A DNA stretch of 64,000 nt from Streptomyces sp. Ru62 (lineage in GTDB: Bacteria > Actinomycetota > Actinomycetes > Streptomycetales > Streptomycetaceae): positions 62,001-126,000 of the forward strand of contig NZ_PQSU01000029.1 of assembly GCF_002920615.1 (NCBI RefSeq), written 5' to 3'. The notes under the pieces were generated by a model. It saw only the letters and a list, made by a program, of their open reading frames with translations. It did not search any database and had not been told where the DNA came from. The translations under genes were made by a program, and so were the position numbers. This document shows, piece after piece, positions 43,662 through 51,919 of the stretch (positions are counted from its first letter, which is position 1; each line of letters begins with the position of its first letter).

Positions 43662-44825
43662 ATGACGAGCCAGACCGCACCGACCGGGAACGCCCCCACC
43701 GCGGACCAGATCCGCCGGGCGCCCAAGGTACTGCTGCACGATCATCTCGACGGCGGGCTCCGCCCGGGCACCGTCGTAGACCTCGCCCGGGAGACCGGGT
43801 ACGCCGACCTTCCCGAGACCGACCCGGACAAGCTGGGCATCTGGTTCCAGGAGGCCGCCGACTCCGGCTCGCTGGAACGGTACCTGGAGACCTTCCGGCA
43901 CACCGTCGGCGTGCTCCAGACCAAGGAGGCCCTGGTCCGGGTCGCCCGCGAGTGCGCCGAGGACCTCGCCGAGGACGGGGTCGTCTACGCCGAGGTGCGC
44001 TACGCGCCCGAGCAGCACCTCGACCGGGGCCTGTCCCTGGAGGAGGTCGTCGAAGCCGTCAACGAGGGGTTCCGGCAGGGGGAGCGGCTCGCCCGCGAGA
44101 ACGGCCACCGCATCCGGGTCGGCGCCCTGCTGACCGCCATGCGGCACGCGGCCCGCTCCCTGGAGATCGCCGAACTCGCCAACCGCCACCGTGACTCGGG
44201 CGTGGTCGGCTTCGACATCGCCGGTGCCGAGGCCGGCTACCCGCCCACCCGGCACCTGGACGCCTTCGAATACCTCAAGCGCGAGAACAACCACTTCACC
44301 ATCCACGCCGGCGAGGCCTTCGGGCTGCCGTCCATCTGGCAGGCGCTCCAGTGGTGCGGTGCCGACCGGCTCGGACACGGAGTGCGGATCATCGACGACA
44401 TCGAGGTCCGCGAGGACGGCTCGGTGAAGCTGGGCCGGCTCGCCTCCTACGTGCGGGACAAGCGGATCCCGCTGGAGCTGTGCCCCAGCTCCAACCTCCA
44501 GACGGGCGCCGCGCCCTCCTACGCGGAGCACCCCATCGGGCTGCTGCGCCGACTGCACTTCCGGGCCACCGTGAACACCGACAACCGGCTGATGTCGCAC
44601 ACCACGATGAGCCGGGAATTCGAGCACCTCGTCGAGGCGTTCGGTTACACGCTCGACGACATCCAGTGGTTCTCCGTCAATGCGATGAAATCAGCGTTCA
44701 TTCCTTTCGATGAACGACTCGCGATGATCAATGACGTCATCAAGCCCGGATACGCCGAGCTGAAATCCGAATGGCTGTTCCGTCAGACCGCGTCCACCAG
44801 CGGTTCTGCCGGTTCTGAGGCATAG
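43662..44825 (+). CDS. add: Adenosine deaminase
   Basis: 387 residues. It hydrolyses (deoxy)adenosine to (deoxy)inosine. The metal and catalytic residues are in VLLHDHLDGGLRP (HxHxDG), TIHAGEAFG (catalytic Glu), RLGHGVRI (His) and TVNTDNRLMS (Asp of the metal site). The length is somewhat above the 330-350 usual, with extra residues at both ends, as in other actinobacterial Add proteins. The promoter is overlapped by a nucleoside-regulon palindrome. Product inosine is the substrate of the phosphorylase at 60.3 kb. Confidence 0.95.
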   Translation: MTSQTAPTGNAPTADQIRRAPKVLLHDHLDGGLRPGTVVDLARETGYADLPETDPDKLGIWFQEAADSGSLERYLETFRHTVGVLQTKEALVRVARECAEDLAEDGVVYAEVRYAPEQHLDRGLSLEEVVEAVNEGFRQGERLARENGHRIRVGALLTAMRHAARSLEIAELANRHRDSGVVGFDIAGAEAGYPPTRHLDAFEYLKRENNHFTIHAGEAFGLPSIWQALQWCGADRLGHGVRIIDDIEVREDGSVKLGRLASYVRDKRIPLELCPSSNLQTGAAPSYAEHPIGLLRRLHFRATVNTDNRLMSHTTMSREFEHLVEAFGYTLDDIQWFSVNAMKSAFIPFDERLAMINDVIKPGYAELKSEWLFRQTASTSGSAGSEA

Positions 44826-44976
44826 CGGCCGGGTCCTTCCCGGACCGGAATGCGGGCGCGGTTCCACACGGCGTCCGCATTTCGGTGTTTGCGGCGGATG
44901 GCCGGGGGTGTTTACGGTCGTGGACCGCTCAGATCGTTCGTGATCTCCCGTCTCCGCATGCAAGGACGCATTCCCC

Positions 44977-45360
44977 ATGAAGCAGTCTGCTGCCAAGACC
45001 CTCGGTGTCGCCGCCCTCGGCGCCGCTTTCGCCGCCGCCGGTGCGGGCGCGGCCGACGCGGCCCCGGTCAGCCCGGACGCCGGCCAGACGCTGAACACCG
45101 TCACCAAGATGCTGCCGCCCGAGCAGGTCATCGAGGCGCTGCCGGACAGCGGCGCCGTGAAGACGGTGAAGCCCGTGGCCAAGCGGGGTGCCGCCGCGGC
45201 TCTGCCGACCGCCGGCAAGGGCGCGGCCACCGCGCGGCCTGTCGTCGACAGCGTCCTCGCCAAGGGGCCGACCAAGCCGGTCGCCGGTCTGCTCGGCGGA
45301 CTGCCGGTGCGGGGCCTGCCCACGCACGGCGTGCCGATCAACGGCATCCCGGTCGGCTGA
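44977..45360 (+). CDS. Small secreted protein
   Basis: 127 residues. A signal peptide (residues 1-28, ending ADAAP) is followed by a mature part of about 100 residues with low complexity: VKTVKPVAKRGAAAALPTAGKG and repeated GLP/GVP/GIP near the C-terminus. It has no cysteines. Similar short secreted proteins, including the one starting at 51406, are common in Streptomyces and lack a known role; wall association is conceivable. AAGGA lies upstream of the ATG. Confidence 0.72.
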   Translation: MKQSAAKTLGVAALGAAFAAAGAGAADAAPVSPDAGQTLNTVTKMLPPEQVIEALPDSGAVKTVKPVAKRGAAAALPTAGKGAATARPVVDSVLAKGPTKPVAGLLGGLPVRGLPTHGVPINGIPVG

Positions 45361-45383
45361 GCCGGCTTCCGTCCGACGCGCGC

Positions 45384-45413
45384 GGGGCGCTCCGGTGTAT
45401 CCGGACGCGCCCC
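45384..45413 (+). terminator. Hairpin between convergent genes
   Basis: GGGGCGCTCCGG pairs with CCGGACGCGCCCC with one bulged base and a 5-base loop. It lies between the secreted-protein gene and the PspC gene. Confidence 0.65.
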
Positions 45414-45435
45414 TGTGGCATGCCCGCGCCCGGGC

Positions 45436-45636
45436 TCACCAGGCGGTGCGGGCCTTGTCCTCGGACGGGAGCAGCAGCCACAGCGCTATGTAGAGCAGGA
45501 ACTGCGGACCCGGCAGCAGGCAGGACACCAGGAAGATCACCCGCATCGTCGTGGCCGAGGTGCCGAAGCGCCGGGCCAGTCCGGCGCAGACTCCGCCGAT
45601 CACGCGGCCGTGGGTGGGGCGGGAAAGGGCGGTCAT
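45436..45636 (-). CDS. PspC-domain small membrane protein
   Basis: 66 residues. The PspC domain is complete: RPTHGRVIGGVCAGLARRFG, then a membrane helix MRVIFLVSCLLPGPQFLLYIALWLLLP. PspC proteins sense or stabilise membrane stress; in actinobacteria they also occur as solo small proteins. ATG 45636 has the near-ideal ACGGAGGAG upstream. No pspA or kinase lies next to it. Confidence 0.9.
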   Translation of the reverse strand: MTALSRPTHGRVIGGVCAGLARRFGTSATTMRVIFLVSCLLPGPQFLLYIALWLLLPSEDKARTAW

Positions 45637-45746
45637 GTCGGCTCCTCCGTGGTCGTCGGCTCGCTCGCGAGCCGGTGGCGGGTCCCCGGTCCGGGACCCT
45701 TCAACTGACTTCAACGGTACGGAGACGAAGCGGACGAAGCATCACT

Positions 45747-46310
45747 CTAAGGGGCGATACCGACCCTGGGAATCGTCGGGGTACGGCCCTGAGACAGCTC
45801 CTCCTGGACGGAGAGCGCCGGTTCGGGGGTGCCGGGTTCCCGGGTGTCCCGGCGTCGCAGCCGGGCGCGGGCCGCCGGTACGACGGCCAGGTGGGCCAGG
45901 ACGACCCCCGCCGTGTTCAGCAGCAGCGAGTCGACGTCCACGACCCTGCCCGGCACACCGGTCTGCAGCAGGGCGATGCCGAGGGAGAGGAGGGCGCCGG
46001 CCGCGGCCGTACGGAGCAGGGACGCGACCGGGGAGACGGTGAGCCTGCCGTGCGCCATCGGGAGCAGCACGCCCAGCGGGGCGAGCAGCGCGAGTCCCTC
46101 ACCGAGGGGTCTGACCGCCTGGGGCCACCCCAGCGCCAGGTCGGCCCGGATGCCGGCCAACGGGCGCAGGTTCGGGGGCATCACCCAGGGGACGTCCAGG
46201 GGGCGCAGCATCAGCCAGGCGACGAGGGCGAGATGTGCGACGAGGAGGACACCTCCCGTCACACGGATGCGGATCGCGGCGCTGCCGCCGATGGAGCCTT
46301 GACGCTGCAC
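45747..46310 (-). CDS. VanZ-like membrane protein
   Basis: 187 residues, four or five membrane helices. VanZ features are LRPLAGIRADLALGW, LLAPLGVLLPMA and the conserved LLQTGVPGRVVDVDSLLLNTAGVVLAHLAV. VanZ-like proteins are linked to glycopeptide (teicoplanin) tolerance in some species, but most are uncharacterised. GTG 46310 follows TAGGGGGTC. Adjacent but not coupled to the PspC gene. Confidence 0.87.
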   Translation of the reverse strand: MQRQGSIGGSAAIRIRVTGGVLLVAHLALVAWLMLRPLDVPWVMPPNLRPLAGIRADLALGWPQAVRPLGEGLALLAPLGVLLPMAHGRLTVSPVASLLRTAAAGALLSLGIALLQTGVPGRVVDVDSLLLNTAGVVLAHLAVVPAARARLRRRDTREPGTPEPALSVQEELSQGRTPTIPRVGIAP

Positions 46311-46639
46311 GACCCCCTAGACGCGGGGGCGGGGCCGATTGGTTCCGCCATGGAAACGTTTCGGCTTGTACGGTGCGTGCGGTGGCCGGCCGGCGGTGCC
46401 GGCTCACTTCCCCGGTACCGCCACGTCGGGAGCGCCCGAAGGGGCGCGGGGAACTGCGCGAGCGGCCACGACGGATCCGCAGCCGGGCGACGGACGCAGG
46501 CCCCACGGCGGGAACCCGCTCCCCTCGCCACTGCGCAGGGCAACGGTTACGCCGCCCCCCGCCAAGACTGACCGCCACGCCCCACCACGACGCCTCCCGG
46601 CGAAGGTCGACCGTCACGCCGCTCCGGCCCAGCGCAGCG
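46311..46639. other. Intergenic region with interspersed repeat
   Basis: About 330 bases without a convincing gene; the open frames here read as Pro/Arg-rich translations. It holds a Streptomyces interspersed-repeat-like segment at 46441-46473 and a scrambled stretch of TCACGCC/CCACGCC words near 46570-46620. Confidence 0.5.
46441..46473 (+). repeat. Interspersed-repeat-like element
   Basis: GGGGCGCGGGGAACTGCGCG followed by AGCGGCC. The core is related to the inverted copy near 12690-12720 and, from memory, to a repeat common between Streptomyces genes. Confidence 0.55.
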
Positions 46640-47242
46640 CTACGCGTCCGGTACCCCGCTCGACGGCGGCTGTGTGGTGCCCGGGTGGTCGCGGACCTCG
46701 TCCGTGCAGGCGTAGCGGCGGAGGGGGTCCGGGGCGGGGCCGGCCAGGATGACCGAGCCGTCGTCCTCCGTCGCCGCCGAGTCGGACAGGGTGCACACCA
46801 GCTGGGCCAGGGCGTAGGAGGTGAGCCGCGACGGCCCCGTGCCCAGCCGGAGCGTGTCCTCGGGGTCCTTCGGGCCGGGCCCGCTCACCCGGAGGCCGCC
46901 CGGCACGTACGTCGTATAGCCCGCGGAGCGCTCCGCGGCGGACGGCGACGTGGCCAGCTGGTCCAGCAGTCCCTGCGCGACGATCACCCGCCGCCGGGCG
47001 TCCGGGGTGCCCTCCGGGACCCGCACGGTCCGGTCGACGGCCACCAGGGACGCCCCGCACAGCAGGAACACCTGCACCGGCACCCCGCGCGCGGACTGCG
47101 CGGACGCGTCGGGCCCGGACAGCGAGCACGGCACCCGGGACGGCGCCGGCCCGAAGTCGGTCGGCACCTCCGTGGCCCGGATGCCGCAGCCGGTGAGCAG
47201 CACGCCCAGGAGGGGCAGCGCCAGCAGGCGTCGTACGGTCAT
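46640..47242 (-). CDS. Lipoprotein co-encoded with AfsQ1/AfsQ2
   Basis: 200 residues. The signal peptide ends in the lipobox LLTGC (Cys ~19). The mature part (VQVFLLCGASLVAVDRTV, then GLLDQLATSPSAAERSAGYTTYVPGG) is reminiscent of GerMN-type domains found in lipoproteins of two-component operons. Its ATG overlaps the afsQ2 stop (ATGA), so it is the last gene of the afsQ operon. It probably sits outside the membrane and may modulate kinase sensing, as lipoproteins do in other systems; no direct evidence here. Confidence 0.85.
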   Translation of the reverse strand: MTVRRLLALPLLGVLLTGCGIRATEVPTDFGPAPSRVPCSLSGPDASAQSARGVPVQVFLLCGASLVAVDRTVRVPEGTPDARRRVIVAQGLLDQLATSPSAAERSAGYTTYVPGGLRVSGPGPKDPEDTLRLGTGPSRLTSYALAQLVCTLSDSAATEDDGSVILAGPAPDPLRRYACTDEVRDHPGTTQPPSSGVPDA

Positions 47243-48828
47243 GACCCCTCCTTCCCCGAGCTGTCGCGGCCGGTCTCGCCTGCCTTGGTGTCCCCGCCGT
47301 CCTCCTCGGCGAGCCGGGAGGCGTCCCGGGGCAGCCGGAGCGTGAACACCGCGCCGCCGTCCGGCGAGTTGGCGGCGGTGATCTCGCCGCCGTGGATGTG
47401 GGCGTTCTCCAGGGCGATGGACAGGCCGAGCCCGCTGCCCTCGGAGCGCGGCCGGGAGGCGCTCGCCTTGTAGAAGCGGTCGAAGACGTGCGGGAGGACG
47501 TCCTCGGGGATGCCGGGCCCGTGGTCGCGGACCTGGATCTCGACCGAGTCGTCCGCCTCCCGGACCGACACCCGCACAGGCGACCCGCCGTGCTTGAGCG
47601 CGTTGCCGATCAGGTTGGCGAGGATGACGTCCAGGCGGCGTGGGTCCAGCCGGGCGTGGATGCCGCGCTCGGCGTCCAGCTCGACGGCGTCCAGCCAGGC
47701 GCGGGCGTCGATGCACGCGGTGATCTGGTCGGCGACGTCGACGTCGTCCAGGACCAGCCGGGCGGTGCCGGCGTCGAAGCGGGTGACCTCCATCAGGTTC
47801 TCGACGAGGTCGTTCAGCCGCCGGGTCTCACTGACCACCAGCCGGACGGCGGGCTCGATCATCGGGTCCATGCTGCCGGTCTCCGCCTCCAGTTCCTCCT
47901 CCAGCACCTCCGTGACGGCGGTGATGGCGGTGAGGGGCGTCCGCAGCTCATGGCTCATGTCGGCGACGAACCGGCGCGAGGCATCGTCCCGCGCGGCCAT
48001 CTCGGCGACCCGCTGCTCCAGCGCCTCGGCCGCGTTGTTGAACGTGCGGGACAGATCGGCGAGTTCGTCGGTGCCGGACACCCGCAACCGGGTGTCCAGC
48101 CTGCCCTCGCCGAGCCGTCGCGCGGCCACGCCCAGCCGGTGCACGGGCTTCAGCACGGTCGTGGCGGCGGCCTGCGCGAGCAGTGCGGCGCCGATCAGCG
48201 CGAGCCCGGTGGCGATGCCCAGCGACCAGGCCAGCGAGTTGAGGTCCTTCGCCTCCGGCTCCAAAGACTTCGCCATGTAGCCGGTCGGACCACCGCCGAT
48301 CACGCGCGTACCGGCCACCAGGTAGGGCGTGCCGTGGTCCACGACCCGCTGCCAGTACAGGTGGTACGGCTCCTTGTTGGAGTCGGTGATCCGCTGCCGT
48401 TTGGTCACGGCGGCCCGCAGGGACGGGGGCACGTCCTCCAGTGAGAAGCCGTTGATGCCGCCCGAGTTGCCGTACACGGTCTTGCCGTCGGCGTCCTGGG
48501 CGACCAGGAGCACGCTGAAGTGCTGGCTGCTGGCGGCCATCTGGCCGGCCGCGCGCTGCACCTGGTCCTGCGTCGGGTGTTCCGGCAGCGCGCCCGCGCG
48601 GTTCTGCATCTCCTGCCGGAAGTCGCGCAGCACCGCGTCCTGGGCGCGGGTGAGCACGGCCTCCCGGTTGAGCCAGTAGGCGATGCCGGACGCCGACACG
48701 GCGGCCGTGAGGGCCACCAGCCCGAAGACGACGACCAGGCGCAGCCTGAGGCTGGTGAACCTGAGTCGCGACAGACTTCCCTTGCGCCCCGCGGCCCAGC
48801 CGCGCAGCCCCCCTTGCGTATCGGTCAC
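47239..48828 (-). CDS. afsQ2: Sensor histidine kinase AfsQ2
   Basis: 529 residues. Two membrane helices (about 30-52 and 198-222) flank a ~145-residue extracytoplasmic sensor. HAMP follows (KPVHRLGVAARRLGEGRLDTR), then the H-box FVADMSHELRTPLTAI with His293, N-box NLIGNALKHGG and G-boxes DHGPGIPEDV and GSGLGLSI. In S. coelicolor AfsQ1/Q2 responds to conditions including glutamate-grown cultures and controls antibiotic, nitrogen and development genes. Its GTG start overlaps the afsQ1 stop (GTGA). Confidence 0.93.
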   Translation of the reverse strand: MTDTQGGLRGWAAGRKGSLSRLRFTSLRLRLVVVFGLVALTAAVSASGIAYWLNREAVLTRAQDAVLRDFRQEMQNRAGALPEHPTQDQVQRAAGQMAASSQHFSVLLVAQDADGKTVYGNSGGINGFSLEDVPPSLRAAVTKRQRITDSNKEPYHLYWQRVVDHGTPYLVAGTRVIGGGPTGYMAKSLEPEAKDLNSLAWSLGIATGLALIGAALLAQAAATTVLKPVHRLGVAARRLGEGRLDTRLRVSGTDELADLSRTFNNAAEALEQRVAEMAARDDASRRFVADMSHELRTPLTAITAVTEVLEEELEAETGSMDPMIEPAVRLVVSETRRLNDLVENLMEVTRFDAGTARLVLDDVDVADQITACIDARAWLDAVELDAERGIHARLDPRRLDVILANLIGNALKHGGSPVRVSVREADDSVEIQVRDHGPGIPEDVLPHVFDRFYKASASRPRSEGSGLGLSIALENAHIHGGEITAANSPDGGAVFTLRLPRDASRLAEEDGGDTKAGETGRDSSGKEGS

Positions 48829-49502
48829 TGAGGGGCGTCCAGGCGGTAGCCGACACCACGGACGGTACGGATGAGCGTCGGCGACGACGGCACGTCCTCC
48901 ACCTTCGCGCGCAGCCGCTGCACACACGCGTCGACCAGGCGGGAGTCGCCGAGGTAGTCGTGCTCCCACACCAGCCGCAGCAGCTGCTGCCGGGACAGCG
49001 CCTGACCGGGCCGGCGGCTCAGCTCCAGCAGCAGCCGCAGCTCGGTCGGGGTCAGCTGGAGGTCCTCGCCGTTCTTCGTGACAGTCATCGCCGACCGGTC
49101 GATGACGAGGTTGCCGAAGGTCGCCGAGTCGCTGGACTCGCGCTCCCCGCGCCGCAGCACGGCCCGGATCCGGGCGTCCAGCACCCGCCCCTGCACCGGC
49201 TTGACGACATAGTCGTCGGCGCCGGACTCCAGTCCGACCACGACGTCGATGTCGTCGCTGCGCGCGGTCAGCAGGATGATCGGCAGCTGGTCCGTGCGCC
49301 GGATGCGCCGGCACACCTCGAACCCGTCGATGCCGGGCAGCATCACGTCCAGCACGATGAGGTCCGGCCGCTGCTCGCGCAGCAGCTTCAGACCGTCCTC
49401 GCCGCTGGCAGCGGTGGCCACCCGGTGTCCCTGGCGCGTCAGGGAGAGCTCCAGGGCCGTACGGATGGCGTCGTCGTCCTCGATCAGCAACAGGGAAGGC
49501 AC
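48825..49502 (-). CDS. afsQ1: Response regulator AfsQ1 (OmpR family)
   Basis: 225 residues, the length I recall for S. coelicolor AfsQ1. The receiver domain has acidic residues IEDDDA, phospho-Asp D52 in IVLDVMLPG, Thr in LLTARS and Lys in YVVKPV. The OmpR-type winged helix follows (LQLTPTELRLLLELSRRPGQALSRQQLL, RLVDACVQRLRAKVE, IRTVRGVGYRL). The GTG start at 49502 gives VPSLLLIEDD. Divergent from sigQ; the direct-repeat box at 49610 in the shared intergenic region is its likely binding site. Confidence 0.96.
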   Translation of the reverse strand: MPSLLLIEDDDAIRTALELSLTRQGHRVATAASGEDGLKLLREQRPDLIVLDVMLPGIDGFEVCRRIRRTDQLPIILLTARSDDIDVVVGLESGADDYVVKPVQGRVLDARIRAVLRRGERESSDSATFGNLVIDRSAMTVTKNGEDLQLTPTELRLLLELSRRPGQALSRQQLLRLVWEHDYLGDSRLVDACVQRLRAKVEDVPSSPTLIRTVRGVGYRLDAPQ

Positions 49503-49609
49503 GGGCTCATTCTGGCCCATGGAGGGGTCGCCGTACGACCTGCCGGGACCAGGTCATCCGTAGCGCCACCGGCTGTGCGCGGTGTGTGACCCGCCTGGGC
49601 GGGAGCCCT

Positions 49610-49625
49610 GTGACAGGTCTGTGAC
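49610..49625 (+). promoter_or_regulatory. AfsQ1 binding box in the afsQ1-sigQ intergenic region
   Basis: GTGACAGGTCTGTGAC is an exact fit to GTnAC-n6-GTnAC, the AfsQ1 consensus I recall from S. coelicolor work. It is centred about 125 bases from both start codons. Confidence 0.8.
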
Positions 49626-49743
49626 AGTCGGCAGACATGGCCATGAAGTCACCCCGGCAGTCTTTTGGGCACGGGCAAGGCCGCCGGCCGGAACCAGCCC
49701 GGGCAAGACGGAGTCACCGGAAGTCCACGACGGGGAGCGCGAG

Positions 49744-50484
49744 ATGAACACGCTGCACAGCATCAGCACCAGCGCAGTGGTCACGCGTCTGCACGACGTG
49801 AACGCGAACCGGGGCAACGAGAAGTCCGGTGCCGTGAGCGGGCGGGGGTGCGCTCGCGGCACCGGGCGTCAGCACACCGCGTACATGGCGGTGGTCGACG
49901 CACGGGGGGAAGCTCACGGGGGAGCCGCGTACAGGGAGGGCTCGGGGGAGCGCCGTTCGCTGACGGAGGCGGAGTTCACCGCCTACGTCCAGGAGCGCCG
50001 CGCCTCCCTGTACGCCACCGCCTACCACCTGACCGGTGACCGCTTCGAGGCCGAGGACCTGTTGCAGAGCGCGCTGTTCTCGACGTACCGGGCGTGGGAC
50101 CGGATCAGCGACAAGGCCGCGGTCGGCGGATACCTCCGCCGTACCATGACCAACCTGCACATCAGCGCCTGGCGGCGCCGCAAGCTCAACGAGTACCCGA
50201 CCGAGGAACTGCCGGAGACGCCCTCCGACACGGACGCGATGCGCGGCACCGAGCTGCGCGCGGTCCTGTGGCAGGCGCTGGCCCGGCTGCCCGAACTCCA
50301 GCGCACCATGCTGGTCCTGCGCTACTACGAGGGCCGCACGGACCCGGAGATCGCGGACATCCTCGGCATCAGTGTCGGCACGGTGAAGTCCAGCATCTGG
50401 CGCTCGCTGCGCCGGCTGCGCGAGGACGAGGTCCTCAGCTTCGGCCGTGACGAGGAGGACGCCTTCGGCGAACTGGTCGCCTGA
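49744..50484 (+). CDS. sigQ: SigQ, SigE-like (SACE/MSMEG type) ECF sigma factor
   Basis: 246 residues. An N-terminal extension of ~75 residues precedes the ECF core. Region 2 reads YATAYHLTGDRFEAEDLLQSALFSTYRAWDRI (key EAEDLLQ) and region 4 reads LPELQRTMLVLRYYEGRTDPEIADILGISVGTVKSSIWRSLRRL. The core is of the SigE-like actinobacterial type. In S. coelicolor sigQ lies divergent to afsQ1, is activated by it and antagonises AfsQ1/Q2 output. ATG 49744 follows GGGGAGCGCGAG; GTG/ATG codons further in could give shorter forms beginning near the core. Confidence 0.92.
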   Translation: MNTLHSISTSAVVTRLHDVNANRGNEKSGAVSGRGCARGTGRQHTAYMAVVDARGEAHGGAAYREGSGERRSLTEAEFTAYVQERRASLYATAYHLTGDRFEAEDLLQSALFSTYRAWDRISDKAAVGGYLRRTMTNLHISAWRRRKLNEYPTEELPETPSDTDAMRGTELRAVLWQALARLPELQRTMLVLRYYEGRTDPEIADILGISVGTVKSSIWRSLRRLREDEVLSFGRDEEDAFGELVA

Positions 50485-50489
50485 GGTCC

Positions 50490-50571
50490 GGGGGGACGAC
50501 GGGGGAAACGGGGGAAAGCGGGGGGCCACTGGGGGGTGGACCTTCGGGGGAGCACGGGGGAAAGCGGGGGA
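50490..50571 (+). repeat. Array of eight G-runs (G-quadruplex-forming candidate)
   Basis: Eight tracts of five or six G separated by 4-9 bases lie directly after the sigQ stop codon (for example GGGGGGACGACGGGGG). On RNA this would be the sigQ 3' untranslated region. Confidence 0.75.
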
Positions 50572-50578
50572 GCGAAGG

Positions 50579-50619
50579 GAACGGGGCTGGTGGGCCGGGG
50601 GGGCCTACCAGCCCCGTTC
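50579..50619 (+). terminator. Hairpin terminator between sigQ and convergent kinase gene
   Basis: A perfect 13-bp stem (GAACGGGGCTGGT / ACCAGCCCCGTTC) with a 15-base G-rich loop. Confidence 0.8.
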
Positions 50620-50642
50620 TCCGTGCGTACGGGGGTGGAGCG

Positions 50643-51278
50643 TTACGCCGCCGTGCGCTGCCGTACCTGCCTGTCCGCTGCCGCTGCCGCGAGCCGGCCC
50701 AGCGCCTCGTCGCGGTCGCAGGGATGCGCGCCGAGCGACACCTGGCGGGCGACGATCGACCGCTCCGCGCGCATCAGCCGCCAGCCGCGGCGCAGCAGGA
50801 ACGGCACCGACTTGCGGCCCTCCTTCAGATCGCGCAGGAAGCGCCGCCGGAAGGTGGTGACCGACCCCCGGGACAGGCACAGCGCGTCCGCGAGCAGGCC
50901 CCGTTCCCGGCAGCGCTCGACGATCTCGGCGGCGAAGATGCCCTCCGCGATGAACAGCGGGGTACGGCCGATGTGCAGCGTCTCCTCGCCGGTCCGGGCG
51001 CTCAGCGAGATGTCGTACACCGGCACCGGCGTCGACCCGGTGGCGCACAGCCGGGCGATGGCCTCGACCGCGACGTCCGCGTCCCACGACTCCGGGTGGT
51101 CCCAGTCGATGTCCGAACTCCCCTCCACCAGGGGCAGAGTCGGATCGTCACCCTCCTTGTAGAAGTCGTCCAGGCGCAGCACGGGGAGCCCGGAACGGGC
51201 GGCGACGAGTGACTTGCCCGAGCCCGAGGGGCCGCACAGCAGCACGACACGGGCGGGGGACGGGGGATGAAGGCTCAC
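50643..51278 (-). CDS. Uridine kinase-like P-loop kinase
   Basis: 211 residues. Walker A is LCGPSGSGKSLVAA, followed by LRLDDFYKEGDDPTLP (substrate-binding Asp of uridine kinases), DIDWDHPESWD and VYDISLSARTGEE. LFIAEGIFAAEIV matches the lid-adjacent segment. Uridine/cytidine kinases phosphorylate pyrimidine nucleosides; actinobacterial members of this subgroup are not well characterised. GTG 51278 has a weak ribosome-binding site. It lacks the nucleoside-regulon palindrome. Confidence 0.83.
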   Translation of the reverse strand: MSLHPPSPARVVLLCGPSGSGKSLVAARSGLPVLRLDDFYKEGDDPTLPLVEGSSDIDWDHPESWDADVAVEAIARLCATGSTPVPVYDISLSARTGEETLHIGRTPLFIAEGIFAAEIVERCRERGLLADALCLSRGSVTTFRRRFLRDLKEGRKSVPFLLRRGWRLMRAERSIVARQVSLGAHPCDRDEALGRLAAAAADRQVRQRTAA

Positions 51279-51405
51279 GGAACACCAGTTTGACGCATGG
51301 GGGGCGCCCTGCCGACCCCGCGGGTCGGCTTTTGAGCGTGAGTCTCGCCTCAACTACCCTACGTGTCGACATCCTTACCCTGCGCACCAGAAGGTGGCAC
51401 CAGCG

Positions 51406-51807
51406 ATGGCCCGACACACCTCCCCCCAGCACTCCGCCGCGCAGCGCGCCCTGATCGTCCTCGCGACCGCCGGAGCGGCCCTGGGCGCGGGGGCGGCGAC
51501 GGCGTCCGCCGACTCGATCCCCGGCGTGGGCCTCAACCACCGCCCCTTGAACCTCGGCAACGTCGACCCCCAGACGGGAGCGCGCGCCCTGACCGGCACG
51601 GTGGGTTACGTGACCGGCCCGGTCGCGGGTCTCAAGCCCAACCCGCTCGCGGGCACGGGCGTGGACCCGCTCGACAACGGCGTGGGCACGCAGTTGGCCG
51701 ACTTCAAGCCGGTCGGCTCCCAGATGCTGACGCGACCGGTCGCGGAGGCCGAGTCGCTGGGGAGCATTCCGGTGGCGGGCGAGGCCCTCGGAGCCCTGGA
51801 CCACTGA
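51406..51807 (+). CDS. Small secreted protein
   Basis: 133 residues. A signal peptide spans about residues 1-38 (IVLATAGAALGAGAATASADS). The mature part of about 95 residues, beginning SIPGVGLNHRPLNLGNVD and containing VGYVTGPVAGLKPNPLAGTGVDPLDNG, has no cysteine and no known domain. It resembles ATP-binding-annotated small exported proteins of Streptomyces, an annotation I would not trust. Related in style to the protein at 44977. AAGGTGG precedes the ATG. Confidence 0.75.
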   Translation: MARHTSPQHSAAQRALIVLATAGAALGAGAATASADSIPGVGLNHRPLNLGNVDPQTGARALTGTVGYVTGPVAGLKPNPLAGTGVDPLDNGVGTQLADFKPVGSQMLTRPVAEAESLGSIPVAGEALGALDH

Positions 51808-51821
51808 GGGCGCCTTCGAAG

Positions 51822-51861
51822 GCCCGCGCGGCGGAGTCCGATGTGACTCCGCCGCGCGGGC
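51822..51861 (+). terminator. Very strong hairpin terminator
   Basis: A perfect 17-bp stem (GCCCGCGCGGCGGAGTC / GACTCCGCCGCGCGGGC) with a 6-base loop, between the secreted-protein gene and the convergent aldehyde-dehydrogenase-like gene. Confidence 0.88.
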
Positions 51862-51919
51862 GCGACATGCCGCTGCGAACCCGCGGCCGGCGAACCGCAG
51901 CGGTTCCCCAGCGGACCCG

